Under the pieces are notes generated by a model. It did no database searches and was not told the DNA's origin. It saw only the letters and a list, made by a program, of their open reading frames with translations. From Saturnia japonica (lineage: Eukaryota > Arthropoda > Insecta > Lepidoptera > Saturniidae): DNA of 64,000 bases. Both the position numbers and the translations under genes were made by a program. The DNA lies in contig CM065322.1 of the NCBI GenBank assembly GCA_033032175.1, positions 12,524,001-12,588,000 of the forward strand. The letters are read 5' to 3'. Below are positions 48,394-60,033 of this stretch, in pieces. Positions within the stretch are counted from its first letter, which is position 1; every line of letters starts with the position of its first letter.

Positions 48394-48676
48394 TGTTTAT
48401 GTATATATTGGGATCTCCGATGCGGCTTGTGCTCTGCTTCTGAGCATTATGACGACAGAATTATATAGACTTGGCTGAATAGGTATATAGTTTAATAGTA
48501 TAATATTTGAAGAAAAATATAATATAAATTGAAATATGTACCTACATGTAATTGCTTGTTATAGAAAAAAAAAAAATGACAAATCATAAAACAAAATATT
48601 CGATTCTTTCAACAAAAAAACTTTCTTCTTTTTAACAACGGCCAGCACGTGACGTGCAGGCCATCGCGCGTAAACA
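48394..48676 (-). repeat. BEL element 2 3' LTR
   Basis: Starts (minus strand) TGTTTACGCGCGATGG at 48676, 24 bases past the pol stop, and ends TAAACA at 48394 next to GTTAC. Confidence 0.93.
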
Positions 48677-48700
48677 TCTTGCCGGCCTTGGAACCGCTGG

Positions 48701-51388
48701 TTACAAAAATGTTGGTAAAGGGCATAGCCTGTTGAATGCCCGTCGCAGAGTTCCGGAGCTGGTTCTGATGTCCGCTACTCGGTTGACACCGTCGGTACCT
48801 GGATAGACCATAATGACTCGCCCAAGCAGCCATCTTGATGGTGGAAGTCGCTCGTCCTTCACAAGAACCATGTCGTATACTTGTGGTGCTTCTCCATTTC
48901 TTTGCCACTTGTGACGTCTATGTAGCTCAGAAATATATTCTTGAGAGAACCTTTGCCAAAAATGATATTTTAGTGCTTGTGTCCTTTTGTAACGGGAAAG
49001 GGTATTTATGTATTTCTCTTCAACCTGGGGTGCTGGTGACATTGCAATTGTCCGTCCAATCAAAAAATGTGCAGGAGTCAGAGGAATTAAGTCAGATGGG
49101 TCTGATGAAAGAGGTGTGAGAGGTCTTGAGTTAAGGATTCCTTCTATTTCTACTAATACGGTACACATCTCTTCATAGGTGAGATGGGCCATAGATAGCA
49201 CACGCTTTAGGTGGTAGACTTGACTGAAGCTTCTGCTAGGCCATTAAAATGAGGACTGTAAGCTGGGCAAAAATTGAAATGGATTTCATGCTCAGCTGCA
49301 TTGATAGCTATATCATTTGAAAATTGTTTTAAAAAACTCGTTAACTCTTTACAAGCACCCACAAAGTTCGTCCCATTATCTGAAAAAATGTTATATGGCC
49401 TTCCTCTACGCGAAATAAATCTGTGCAAAGCTGCAAGAAAGCCCTTTGATGTCAGCTCTGAGACAAGTTCTATGTGAACAGCACGAGATGCCAAGCATAC
49501 GAATACACAAATATAAGCCTTACTTAATTTGCTCCCTCTACCCTTTTTATCTGCTATCAAGACTGGACCTGCATAGTCCACGGCTGAGTTATAAAATGGA
49601 TATTCAATTTTGAGTCGTTGCTCAGGCAGGTTACCCATAATAGGTTGGAATATTTTTCCAGAGAATCTGCAACATTTGACGCAACTATGAGTTATTTTTC
49701 TAGTAAGTTTGCGACCATTTAAAATCCAGAATTTGTTACGCAGAGTTGCCAATAGTAACTGTGGCCCTGCGTGTAACAAACATTTGTGGTAGTGTTCTAC
49801 AAGTAACTTGGTGATATGATGTGACGCATGAAGTAAAATGGGATGTTTAGTGTTAAAGTCGTAATGGGAGTTTGAAAGACGTCCTCCTACTCGTATCAAA
49901 CCTGCATTATCTATAAATGGATTAAGATGAAGAAGTTTATCTTTAGCGGGTAATTTTTTTTTAAGTATTAGCAACGTGTATTGTTTTGAAAACACTTCTC
50001 TTTGAACGATTTTACATAAAGTCTCATTAGCCTGGTTCAGCTCTGAAGTTATAAATAATTTTGATTTACCTTTAGTTTTATAATGACAGTTATTTATAAA
50101 TCTATTTATATATATTACAATTCGTTGAAGTTTTACGAGAAATGAAATTGATTTCACAAGAATTCGTTGAAATATGACATGAAGCCTTTACATCTGGTAG
50201 ACATTCGATCGTCACATCTTGGGGCTGCTTTGGAACTACTACCTTTATTTGTTGCAGAAATAATGGACCTCTCCACCAAAGAACTGAATTTTGGAGTTGA
50301 TGGGGTTCAAGCCCCCGAGAACCAATATCAGCAGGATTTAGATTAGTGGAAACATATAACCATGTAGATGGTTTAGTCTCTTGTGTAATTGCACTAACCC
50401 TATTATAAACAAACGGTTTAAGGTTTTTCTTAGGACATGTTTTTATCCAGCCTAGCACAATTGTTGAGTCACACCAAAAAGTAAGAAGAGACTTTAAATT
50501 CAAACGTAATGAGGTTATTACCTTTTTTGCCAAATGAGTAGCCAAAAGAGCACCACAAAGCTCTAACCGCGGTATTGTTAAACGATTTTTTAGAGGTGGC
50601 ACTCTGCTTTTTGCAAGAAGTAATCGCACAGTAACATTTCCATTATCTGTAATAGAACGTATGTATATACAAGCAGGATAAGCCTTGGTTGAAGCATCGC
50701 TAAAAGCGTGCAGCTCAACGTCAGTATAAAGATCACAGAGTACTCGACGTGGAATTTCTATATTAATTAATTCTGGAATCGTCTGTGCAAACTTATTCCA
50801 TTGTGATTCGATTTCGATGGGCAGTGTATTGTCCCAGGATATATTTTTAGACCACAATGATTGTAAAAGTAACTTGGCTTGTAACATGCAAGGATTGATT
50901 AAACCCAGTGGGTCAAAAATTTGTGCGATAGTGGATTTGTTTATTACTTGAGGTTCTTGTATTTTGTTTGTAGATGCAAATAATAATGTATCCCTCTGAG
51001 ATAGCCATATTAAGCCCAATGTTTTTGAGTATTCCTCTTTGCTAAATTTAAGAAAGGTCATCATTACTTTCACCAACAATGTGCTTAAGTACATTGGGAT
51101 CATTTGAGTGCCACTTACGCAAATGAAATTGAGCAGCCTTTAATTGTTGATTTAATCCCTTACATGTACTCATATATCTTGGATATCATTCCCTGTTATT
51201 AGATCATCGACATAGAAATCGTGCAAAATTGTTTCAGCTATCAATTTGTTTTTGCAATCCCTACCTATTTGTACAAGACATCGGGTGGCTAGATAAGGTG
51301 CCGATGCTGTTCCATATGTAAGCGTGTTAAGTGTGTATTGTTTTATTTTTAAGTTGGGAATAGATCGCCACAAAATTTGTTGTAGGTT
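48701..51388 (-). pseudogene. BEL element 2 pol, 3' part (RT end, RNase H, integrase)
   Basis: After the Gypsy insert the RT frame resumes (ILWRSIPNLKIKQYTLNTLTYG, split here from NLQQ). The catalytic motif is FYVDDLITG (about 51195-51230). A broken joint near 51110-51170 precedes the next frame, 50102-51103, with SKTYP-like connection sequence, RNase H (HAFSDASTKAYP, LTIPRLELCG, FWCDSTIVLGWI, NPADIGSRG). The integrase frame, 49207-50157, has HHITKLLVEHYHKCLLHAG and CVKC for zinc, VDYAGP, FSDNGTNFVGA and FNGLAEASVK (Asp-Asp-Glu). A one-base loss near 49207 shifts the rest (48701-49201: ILNSRPLTPLSSDPSD, PAHFLIG, RLCPLPTFL-stop). Integrase would insert the cDNA. Decayed but nearly complete. 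Confidence 0.88.
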
Positions 51389-52568
51389 ATTATGATTAAA
51401 ATTTAATTTAGGTAAGAAGAGAGATAGAGAATAAACTAAACGTAGGTAAAATGAATGAAAGTTTTATATTTTAGGATAGTTATGTATAATTTTCCAGCAT
51501 ACCTTACAATTTTCAGATAATATGGGTTTTACAAATTATTAGTACACAATTTTAATGTCCATAACCGAGACGTTCTTCTTGCTCCGACAGCTCAGCGTAG
51601 AGATCCTTGCCTAGGATCTCTCCGTGTTGAGTAGGTAGGCCAAACAAGGTTGAATCACGAGGCTCGCCCTCAGCGGACAACGTGGTGTGAGCCGTATGAA
51701 CAAGCTCAGTCCAAGTGAAGACGTCGCTGCATCAAGTGGAACGTCGGAATCCGTTCAGCTCTCGATATGGCGAAACAAAAATATATATATCAGTAATTTA
51801 TATATTAATCCAGGTATAAGTTCCTGGAATATTATTGTCTTCTTCAATAGGGTACTTCACCCACAATATAGTTATTTTATCAAACTGTAGATATTTAAAT
51901 TATAAACGTATCAACTATTCAAAGGCCTGCAATACAATTCCTTGGTTTTATCAAAACTCTTGATAATTATTATATAAACGTTACTACGATTCCAAGGTCT
52001 GCCGTACAATTCTTTGGTTTTATTAAAACACTTGATAATTATTATATAAACGTTACTCGATTCAAAGGTCTGCCGTACAATAATCCCATGATCAGATCGA
52101 TCCTGAAAAATCTGTCATACTCTCTGTTCTAATTTTCTATTTCCGTTTGAATTCAAAATTTCATCTTACTAGACTTTTCTTATTTTAAAAATTCAAAATA
52201 AATCTAATCATAGATTTATTTTGCTAAACTAGAACCTGGATAGAATATTTGTCTATACCTGAGAAACTCCTAACTGCGCATGCTCTATTACTATCAAAGA
52301 ATTATCAATGACAGAGATTGTCATAATATTGCAATGTAAACAATACGAACCTAAAATATTAACAAAGCTGTTATTAAACCAAAATTATCAAGTTATAAAT
52401 TATCTAAACGCATCAATACATAAACCTATCATTAATTGGTATCCTGGAAATAAAAGAATAGGTACACCAAAACAATAATAAGGTAAATCAAATGAACTTA
52501 TGATGAATAATATAAAGTAGATATTAAATAAGATAAATAAGATTATCTTCCAGATAAATAATATAACA
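51389..52568 (-). repeat. Gypsy 3' LTR (1180 bp)
   Basis: Minus strand TGTTATATTATT at 52568 to about ATAAT at 51389. It is 38 bp shorter than the other LTR because its tandem unit is 71 rather than 110 bp. A perfect 13-bp hairpin at 52194-52223 includes AATAAA. The small frames at 51687-51890 and 52400-52720 lie within the LTR and are not genes. Confidence 0.92.
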
Positions 52569-53037
52569 TTTCCCTTTGACCCGTAAAATTTTTCAATTGA
52601 AGGAAAAATTTTGATAATATATACTTTATAATATAGAGAGCTAGCTTCACAATTACATACATCTTTAACATACCAGCAAACATACCTCACCCTATCAAAT
52701 CCTAACAAAGTTCCATACATACCTCAAACATGTCATCACCAGGCACACCGTAAGGGTTGGGGCTCACAGTCAATGGCTCCCACTCCAGAAGTTGCTCATC
52801 ATTAAGGCAGAATGGTATATTTTACGAGCTTGCCTACCACTCGAATGTTGGCTTTTGTTATGAAGAGTCATCACCCGCTCTGTAACAATAAATAAATATT
52901 GATTTTGTCCTATGGCTTATTTAAGGAGTAGTAGACAGCCGCTCCATTATATATAATACTAATATTTAGTCGAATAAACCCCAATATATAAATAAGGATA
53001 TATAAATATAATTCCACCTCACTCAATATCAGTAATA

Positions 53038-53130
53038 ATTGCTGCATAAAATCAGCATAAACGCTGCATAAGTAACAGCATAACCGCTGCATAAGTAACA
53101 GCTTTAGACGCTGCATAATAATACCGGCAC
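53038..53130. repeat. Short tandem repeats in the Gypsy 3' internal region
   Basis: GCTGCATAA occurs at least four times with AGTAACAGC or ATCAGC between, spaced roughly 12-26 bp. The rest of 52569-53791 is AT-rich without a recognisable protein; no env-like frame was seen. Confidence 0.7.
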
Positions 53131-53791
53131 AAATGCCGAAAATAATCTCAGCCTTTAAAATGCTGTAAATATCTTGGACAACAGCCAAGAAATATAATAA
53201 AGATAATATTACATATAATTAATATTATATAATATACTATAAATAAAATAAAATATACTATCCCCATATACACATATACTTAATAATATAAGACCTAAAA
53301 AGAAATTTTTATAAAAGGGAAATGTTTTATATTGATGTTTATTTATTTCAAATTTATAAAAATAAGCAGCTAACCAAATGATATTCCAAAAAATATATAT
53401 ATGTAAAACATATACCAACACTAGATAAAGTGTTTTTGAATTTTTAGGAAAATTATATTATATTGATATATAATATACCTCCTTATTCTACAACAATAAA
53501 CATCAATATGAAATTATTGTTACAGATAATAGGTATAGGTAGTCCCTATAGAATTAGAAAATATGTTATTATGTAAATAACACTAAAATAAATTATTAAA
53601 TTACAGATAATAAATTCAACATTCATTCAACACAGCAACAAAAACACATTATTCAGAAAATAATGTTACAGCTGAATGCTGAAATAAGAATAATCAAACC
53701 TATAAATATTAATCGAGTAATATACAATTAATATTAAGCTAATTAAAAATTAAAAAAATAAATAGGGATTAAAATAATTATTTAAATAATA

Positions 53792-54450
53792 TTAAACTTT
53801 AAAATCTTTAATATGCCATTTAGTTTTATTACCCTTTTTGTCTTCTAAACTATAGACTAAAGGGGATATTTTTTGTATAATTTTACATTTAATGTATTTA
53901 GGTGCTAATTTAGCACTGTAATATTTACTAGCATCACTCTGTGTGTAGTTTTTTCTCCATACAATATCTCCTACTTCAAATTCTTTAACACTATGTCTAA
54001 GATTATATCTTGCTGCATTTTTAGTATGTGCAGAATAAAGTGTAAATTGTACTTTATTAAAAATGTTAGTAAGTAAACCTATATTATTTGCATAGATGTC
54101 GCGAGGTAAAAAAAAAATTCATCAATACTTTCTGAATGAGAATAATATGAACCGCAAGGAATGGTTTCTCTACCATATATTAAGTAAGCTGGTGAGAAAC
54201 CTGTTATACTATTAATTGAGCTATTGATGGCAAATTGTATAACAGAAAGATGCTTATCCCATGATCTATGATCTTCACCTACTAATGATGAAAGAGCTGA
54301 AATTATAGTCCTATTATATCTTTCCGTAGGATTTACTAGAGGACAATATAAAGGTGAAAAGAAAACGTTAGGAATACTATATTTTTTCATCAAAGTATCA
54401 AATTCTTTAGACTGAAATTGTACACCATGGTTTCCCTTGCTTTAGCCATA
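53792..54450 (-). pseudogene. Gypsy integrase, C-terminal fragment
   Basis: The minus strand reads NHGVQFQSKEFDTLMKKY, VNPTERYNRTIISALSS, DHRSWDKHLSVIQFAINSS and GFSPAYLIYGRE, the second half of a Ty3/Gypsy integrase core. After a frameshift in an A tract near 54105 the C-terminal domain follows (EFEVGDIVWRKNYTQ, KKGNKTKWHIKDFKV-stop at 53792-53794). The Asp expected before the NGVQF motif is replaced (GNHGVQF), and everything upstream is deleted: about 20 bases earlier lies what may be the gag start codon (54464). Confidence 0.8.
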
Positions 54451-54709
54451 GCTCTAGTAATCATAAAAATAATATGTTAAAGATATTAACTTAATAAAAT
54501 TTAATTATCAAATCAAATTTATTTGATAATTAATTAAAAATGTTATATTAGTTATACTAAATAGAAGTATTTAAATAAATACTGTCAATGAATGATGTGA
54601 AGAATTTATATATATATAAAATATTATATGTCCAAAATATTTTTCAAAAAATTTACTATCACGAGTGTGATCGTTTCAGAATTTTCAGAGAATTATAGGG
54701 GTTATTTTT

Positions 54710-54721
54710 CGTTGGGCGCCA
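54710..54721 (-). other. Gypsy primer-binding site
   Basis: TGGCGCCCAACG on the minus strand, three bases inside the 5' LTR. It is complementary to the 3' end of a lysine tRNA as in gypsy-type elements (from family knowledge). Confidence 0.75.
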
Positions 54722-54724
54722 AAT

Positions 54725-55942
54725 ATTATGATTAAAATTTAATTTAGGTAAGAAGAGAGATAGAGAATAAACTAAACGTAGGTAAAATGAATGAAAGTTT
54801 TATATTTTAGGATAGTTATGTATAATTTTCCAGCATACCTTACAATTTTCAGATAATATGGGTTTTACAAATTATTAGTACACAATTTTAATGTCCATAA
54901 CCGAGACGTTCTTCTTGCTCCGACAGCTCAGCGTAGATATCCTTGCCTAGGATCTCTCCGTGTTGAGTAGGTAGGCCAAACAAGGTTGAATCACGAGGCT
55001 CGCCCTCAGCGGACAACGTGGTGTGAGCCGTATGAACAAGCTCAGTCCAAGTGAAGACGTCGCTGCATCAAGTGGAACGTCGGAATCCGTTCAGCTCTCG
55101 ATATGGCGAAACAAAAATATATATATCAGTAATTTATTTATTAATCCAGGTATAAGTTCCTGGAATATTATTGTCTTCTTCAATAGGGTACTTCACCCAC
55201 AAAATAGTTATTTTATCAAACTGTAGATATTTAAATTATAAACGTATCAACTATTCAAAGGTCTGCAATACAATTCCTTGGTTTTATCAAAACTCTTGAT
55301 AATTATTATATAAACGTTACTACGATTCAAAGGTCTGCCGTACAATTCTTTGGTTTTATTAAAACACTTGATAATTATTATATAAACGTTACTTTTATCA
55401 AAACTCTTGATAATTATTATATAAACGTTACTCGATTCAGGGTCTGCCGTACAATAATCCCATGATCAGATCGATCCTGAAAAATCTGTCATACTCTCTG
55501 TTCTAATTTTCTATTTCCGTTTGAATTCAAAATTTCATCTTACTAGACTTTTCTTATTTTAAAAATTCAAAATAAATCTAATCATAGATTTATTTTGCTA
55601 AACTAGAACCTGGATAGAATATTTGTCTATACCTGAGAAACCCTTAACTGCGCATGCTCTATTACTATCAAAGAATTATCAATGACAGAGATTGTCATAA
55701 TATTGCAATGTAAACAATACGAACCTAAAATATTAACAAAGCTGTTATTAAACCAAAATTATCAAGTTATAAATTATCTAAACGCATCAATACATAAACC
55801 TATCATTAATTGGTATCCTGGAAATAAAAGAATAGGTACACCAAAACAATAATAAGGTAAATCAAATGAACTTATGATGAATAATATAAAGTAGATATTA
55901 AATAAGATAAATAAGATTATCTTCCAGATAAATAATATAACA
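54725..55942 (-). repeat. Gypsy 5' LTR (1218 bp)
   Basis: Near-identical to 51389-52568 apart from the 39-bp longer tandem unit and scattered changes. The 13-bp hairpin with AATAAA is at 55568-55597. Confidence 0.92.
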
Positions 55943-55947
55943 AGGTT

Positions 55948-56571
55948 CCTTTGACTAGGAGCAATGAGTATCTGTCGATACATTTTTTCAATATCGGCCG
56001 TTACTACATATTTATGCTGTCTAAACCGAATAAGTATGCTTATAAGGTCATCCTGTACTGTTGGACCGATATGTTGGATGCTATTTAATGATTTACCTGA
56101 TTGTGTAACCGCAGAGGCATCGAACACAACTCGCTACTTAGTTGTCAAGCTATCTTCTCGCCAGACACCATGATGTGGAAGAAAATATTCGATCTGTGTG
56201 TGATTTATATGTGTATTTTGTTCCATATGACCTAGTGTTTCGTATTCCTTCATAAAATCGATGTATCTGCATGACCAATTTTGATTGCGCTTGAGTTTAC
56301 GTTCTAATGCATTGAATCTTAGTAAAGCTTGTGTCTTAGAATCGCCTAAGCATTCAGGTGATTCCTTGAACGGGATCGTAACTACAAAACGACCATCTGG
56401 ATTACGTACTGTAGTTTGTGTGAATATTGATTCGCACACATCCTCATCTGGTTTTGGTACGTGTTGATTATAAAGCTTTCTCTCTAGTTCAAAAAACATA
56501 TCAAGGTTTCGATCAAGATCGATATTATTTATAAAATTGCAGTGGACTGTATCGTTATGAGGTATAAACAT
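55948..56571 (-). pseudogene. BEL element 2 pol, 5' part
   Basis: Minus strand from 56571: a linker with DGRFVVTIPFKESPECLGDS and ALLRFNALERKL, then the RT start (FLPHHGVWREDSLTTK, an in-frame TAG, then RVVFDASAVTQSGKSLN and KYVVTADIEKMYRQI). The frame reaches QRNL where the Gypsy element interrupts it and resumes at 51388. Confidence 0.88.
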
Positions 56572-56664
56572 TTCTTTCGATACGTTTATCGAACCCGAGA
56601 CTAACCATCCTAGTGCTGTTTCGACTAAGGTTGGATTATTTTTCCCTAAGCTAATATAATTATG

Positions 56665-58620
56665 TTATAACACTTCCCAAAATAAGTCAGCACCTAACAG
56701 TATCTGTATCTCAGATGGAGTATTGAATGATGGATCTGCCAAGTGAATATGTGAGGGAATATTGAACAAATCACAGTTGATTTTTGTTGTCGGAATATTT
56801 TGAGTAATTTGTGGTACAACATAACATGTGATATCTTTTAGAAATTCATTATTTCTATGCGATGTAATGGTGACATCGCAACGTTTAGTTATTTTACATA
56901 TTTGTTCGTTTAGTCCATGTACTGAAATTGATGTAGAGTAAGTTGGAATTTGTAACTGTGATTGTAGTGTTTCTGTTATAAAACTAGATGTGCTTCCGTT
57001 ATCTAATAATGCTCGTACCTTATGAAGCTTACCATTGCAATCAGCAATATTGATTATTACTGTAGATAATAATACTTGTGTTTGTCTATGTATAGATGAG
57101 AGTGTAATTGTATCTCCCTGTTTGTTTACTTCTTGACAATTCTGATTATGATGGCCACTTGAACTAAATGCCTGATCATTGCGATTAGCTGATGTGAGTA
57201 ATTTGAGAGCCTGACCATTGGAGTCAGAAAAAAATTGAGAATCATATGTATTTCCCGTGCGATCAGTAAAACATTGTTTAGTTACTGCTGTATGCAATAA
57301 TACTTGATTTCGTGGATGTGGTGATGAAGGTGTACCTACACGTTCGCTTGTCTGAGGAGTGGTTTGTTTAATGTCGGCTGAATGCTGAACGATTGGTTTT
57401 TCTTCGATATGTAGCATAGTATTGTGTGGTAGAGGACAACGTCTGCAATGACTTAGTCCACAGTGATTCTCAGTATGTCCCGATTTAAGACAATTTTTAC
57501 AAAGTTTTAACTTCTTTACTACGTCGTTGCGTGCCTCAATAGACATACCTTTAAATTTATAACACTTGAATATGGGATGATTATACTTGCATATAGGACA
57601 ATTTAACTTTGAATCGACGGATGTGGTTATTTGACTTGAAATAAATGACTTTGACCGAATAGGAATTATATTACTATATCTATGTTTTACATGACTTTCC
57701 TCTATAGTTTCAAGCAAATCGGCCCTGTCTTTTAAAAATGAAATAAAATTGTCTAGTGTCAGTATGTCTTTAATATTATTTCGCTTGGTTTCCCATTCAC
57801 GAAATGATATGGCATCAAGCTTGTGGGTCATTATGTGGATAATTAAAATATCCCAATGTTCTGTCGGCATTTTGAGAATTTTTAGTGCTCGAAGGTTTTT
57901 GTTAATAGAATCAATTGTGGCATGAAGAGCACTTGCAGACTCTTTAGTAATCGGTTTAATATTAAATAAAGCCTGAACGTGGTTATTAATTAAAATACGA
58001 TTGTTATTGTACCTGTGGCATACTAATGACCATGCTACATCATAATTTTCCTCAGAAAAGTTGAGTGAATGAATAATTTCAGCTGCGCGCTACCCTTTAA
58101 TGCAGCTCTAAGGTAGTGGAACTTGTGTATATTTTGGAGGGTTGGATTTTTGTGAATAAGTGAATTATATGTATCATGGAACTCCAGCCAGTCCTGACAG
58201 CGTTCAGAATAAGTAGGGAGATGTATAGTTGGCAGTTTGATACTCGGCAAACCTGCATTCCCAAATGAACTTGAACCAATTTCCGAGCCATCATTATTTG
58301 CACAATTGATTTTACAAAATCTTTCAAGCAGCTCTTGTGCAGTGGAGATTATGCTAAAGTAATTAATTGCTTTCAAAAGATTCCCGTTCCTTAAACTCTT
58401 CATCTGGAATTTCAGTTAAAAGTTCAATATCAGATTGATTGGAATTAAACTCGGAATATAATTTTTGCAACACATCGAGTCTATTATTTAGTTCATAGAC
58501 TTGAGCCTTATTTAAATCTTTGTTATTTAAAATGGTATCAATATAATTTTTAAATATGGTAACCTTTGCCTTATGGGTAGCTCTGGTTTTTTGCAATCTT
58601 TTAAGGTCCATAATAATCAA
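56665..58620 (-). pseudogene. BEL element 2 gag and protease
   Basis: Gag starts at the ATG near 58620 (MIIMDLKRLQ; a second Met two codons on). Frameshifts near 58370-58400 and again at 57870-58085 break it. The middle frame has LPTIHLPTYSERCQDWLEF, the DUF1759-type core. The 401-codon frame 56665-57870 has the end of gag, zinc knuckles (CPICKYNHPIFKCYKF; CKNCLKSGHTENHCG; CRRCPLPHNTMLH) and the DUF1758-type aspartic protease (VRALLDNGSTSSFI; then IQILLGADLFWEVL), ending in a stop at 56665 just where pol should continue. Residue order matches BEL element 1 but the sequences are well diverged, so the two belong to different families. Confidence 0.87.
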
Positions 58621-58869
58621 TAACTCAATACCTTACACAGGTAGTTGTGATGACGTAAAAAAAGTAAATGAGTAATGAATTTGACTAATGAATGAAATGT
58701 GTAACTGGAACGGACTTGCCTTTCATTATAATATATGTAATAAACCCCCTTTCTTGGTATTATGACTCCACATAAATAAAATGGCTGATGCGACAGCCCG
58801 ACATCACACCACAGCGCTCTGCTGCATAGCTACCGCATCTCTTGCTTCTTCTAGATCCGGCTCGAAAAA

Positions 58870-59152
58870 TGTTTATGTATATATTGGGATCTCCGATGTG
58901 GCTTGTTGTGCTCTGCTTTTGAGCAATGTAACGACAGAATTATATAGACTTGGCTGAATAGGTATATAGTTTAATAGTATAATATTTGAAGAAAAATATA
59001 ATATAAATTGAAATATGTACCTACATGTAATTGCTTGTTAGAGAGAAAAATATGACAAATCATAAAACAAAATATTCGATTCTTTCAACAAAAAAACTTT
59101 CTTCTTTTTAACAACGGCCAGCACGTGACGTGCAAGCCATCGCGCGTAAACA
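58870..59152 (-). repeat. BEL element 2 5' LTR
   Basis: Same ends as 48394-48676. The 250-bp leader at 58621-58869 has no primer-binding site that I can name. Confidence 0.93.
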
Positions 59153-59157
59153 GTTAC

Positions 59158-60033
59158 ACTAATTTGATATATCTCTTATTGTATAATCAGCGTAAGCCAC
59201 TTAAGCGCCCTAAAGGTGTCTTTTTTTCTAAATGAATTACCATTATTGTCAATGATTTTTTTGTCATGTAACAAAATATATCCTATACTTTGGCCAGATG
59301 GTATTGTTAAAAAAAGACCGTGTAAATCAGGTAAATGATTTTGACGTGAAAATACCGTAACCGAAAGACGTTAAGTTTCATAATAATCATGTATAGATAA
59401 CAAGAAAAGTGTATCCACTCGCCGCCTTAAACCAAGTCATGCAAATATGCTATAAAGGATATATTTTCATGGATTATTATTATATGGCAAAGAAAAAATT
59501 ATGATATGGCAAAGATAATTAAGTTAAAGTTGAACGTCGTCAATTTCTGTTTCGAACCATAGGTATTTAGTAATACCCAAATAATTAAATTTCTGTCACT
59601 CAAACAAATGACAGCGTTCTGCGGTTACTTTTAAGAGATTCAATTAAGAAAATTAAGTCTACTTGCCTTATTTTAATGAAATTTCTGTGAAGAATAGGAT
59701 TAAGGGCTACATTTTGTTAAAATATCTTGTAGTAAAAATCTTCTAAAGAGTGTATTCCTGTATTTTTGCTAACAAAATATATACAGGATTTATACAACTT
59801 TTACACGCTGATATAAAGATCAGAATATCGCTTTAATAGTAAAAAATATCACCAACAATCTTGTTTATCTCAAGTGTTTAATTAATTCTACGTTATCTAC
59901 GTTTTTTTTTAAATATATGAAAATAGAACAAAATGAAATTACAAATTACATAATTTTATTTGTCTTGTAACTAATTAATTTCTCAAATAAAGAGTGCAAT
60001 TAAACAAAGCTTTTTCATTGGTGAATTATTTCC
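59158..60033. other. 3' flank of the right GST gene
   Basis: No gene seen. Bases 59545-59840 match 39415-39735, the flank of the left gene. AATAAA on the minus strand at 59955-59960, about 75 bp past the stop, is the likely polyadenylation signal. Confidence 0.55.

Larger units (their letters stand above)
51389..55942 (-). mobile_element. Internally deleted Ty3/Gypsy element nested in BEL element 2
   Basis: Two LTRs (51389-52568, 54725-55942) flank only 2.16 kb. The target duplication is AGGTT (51384-51388 and 55943-55947); removing the insert restores the BEL RT reading QRNLQQILWR. The primer-binding site TGGCGCCCAACG (54710-54721) fits a lysine tRNA. The polypurine tract AAAGGGAAA abuts the 3' LTR at 52569. 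Only a possible gag start and the end of integrase remain inside, so it depended on other copies or decayed in place. Overall AT content is very high. Confidence 0.92.
48394..59152 (-). mobile_element. BEL/Pao retrotransposon 2, full length, with nested Gypsy element
   Basis: Both LTRs are 283 bp and start TGTTTA and end TAAACA on the minus strand. The element is flanked by the 5-bp target duplication GTTAC (48389-48393 and 59153-59157). Minus-strand order: 5' LTR, gag, protease, RT split by a Gypsy insert (51389-55947 including one target copy), RNase H, integrase, 3' LTR. Without the insert it is about 6.2 kb, normal for BEL/Pao. The LTRs differ at roughly ten positions plus small indels, so the insertion is not recent. 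Frameshifts and stops make it inactive. It sits in the spacer between the two GST genes. Confidence 0.93.

Noticed and set aside
48609..48908. 99-codon frame at the end of BEL element 2
   Set aside because: Alternative frame over the integrase tail and LTR; the real pol frame ends at 48701.
51687..51890. 67-codon frame present in both Gypsy LTRs (also 55023-55226)
   Set aside because: LTR sequence, no known domain, duplicated only with the LTR.
55774..56127. 117-codon frame that seems to fuse RT to a hydrophobic tail
   Set aside because: The tail is Gypsy LTR read after the insertion point at 55943; not a natural protein.
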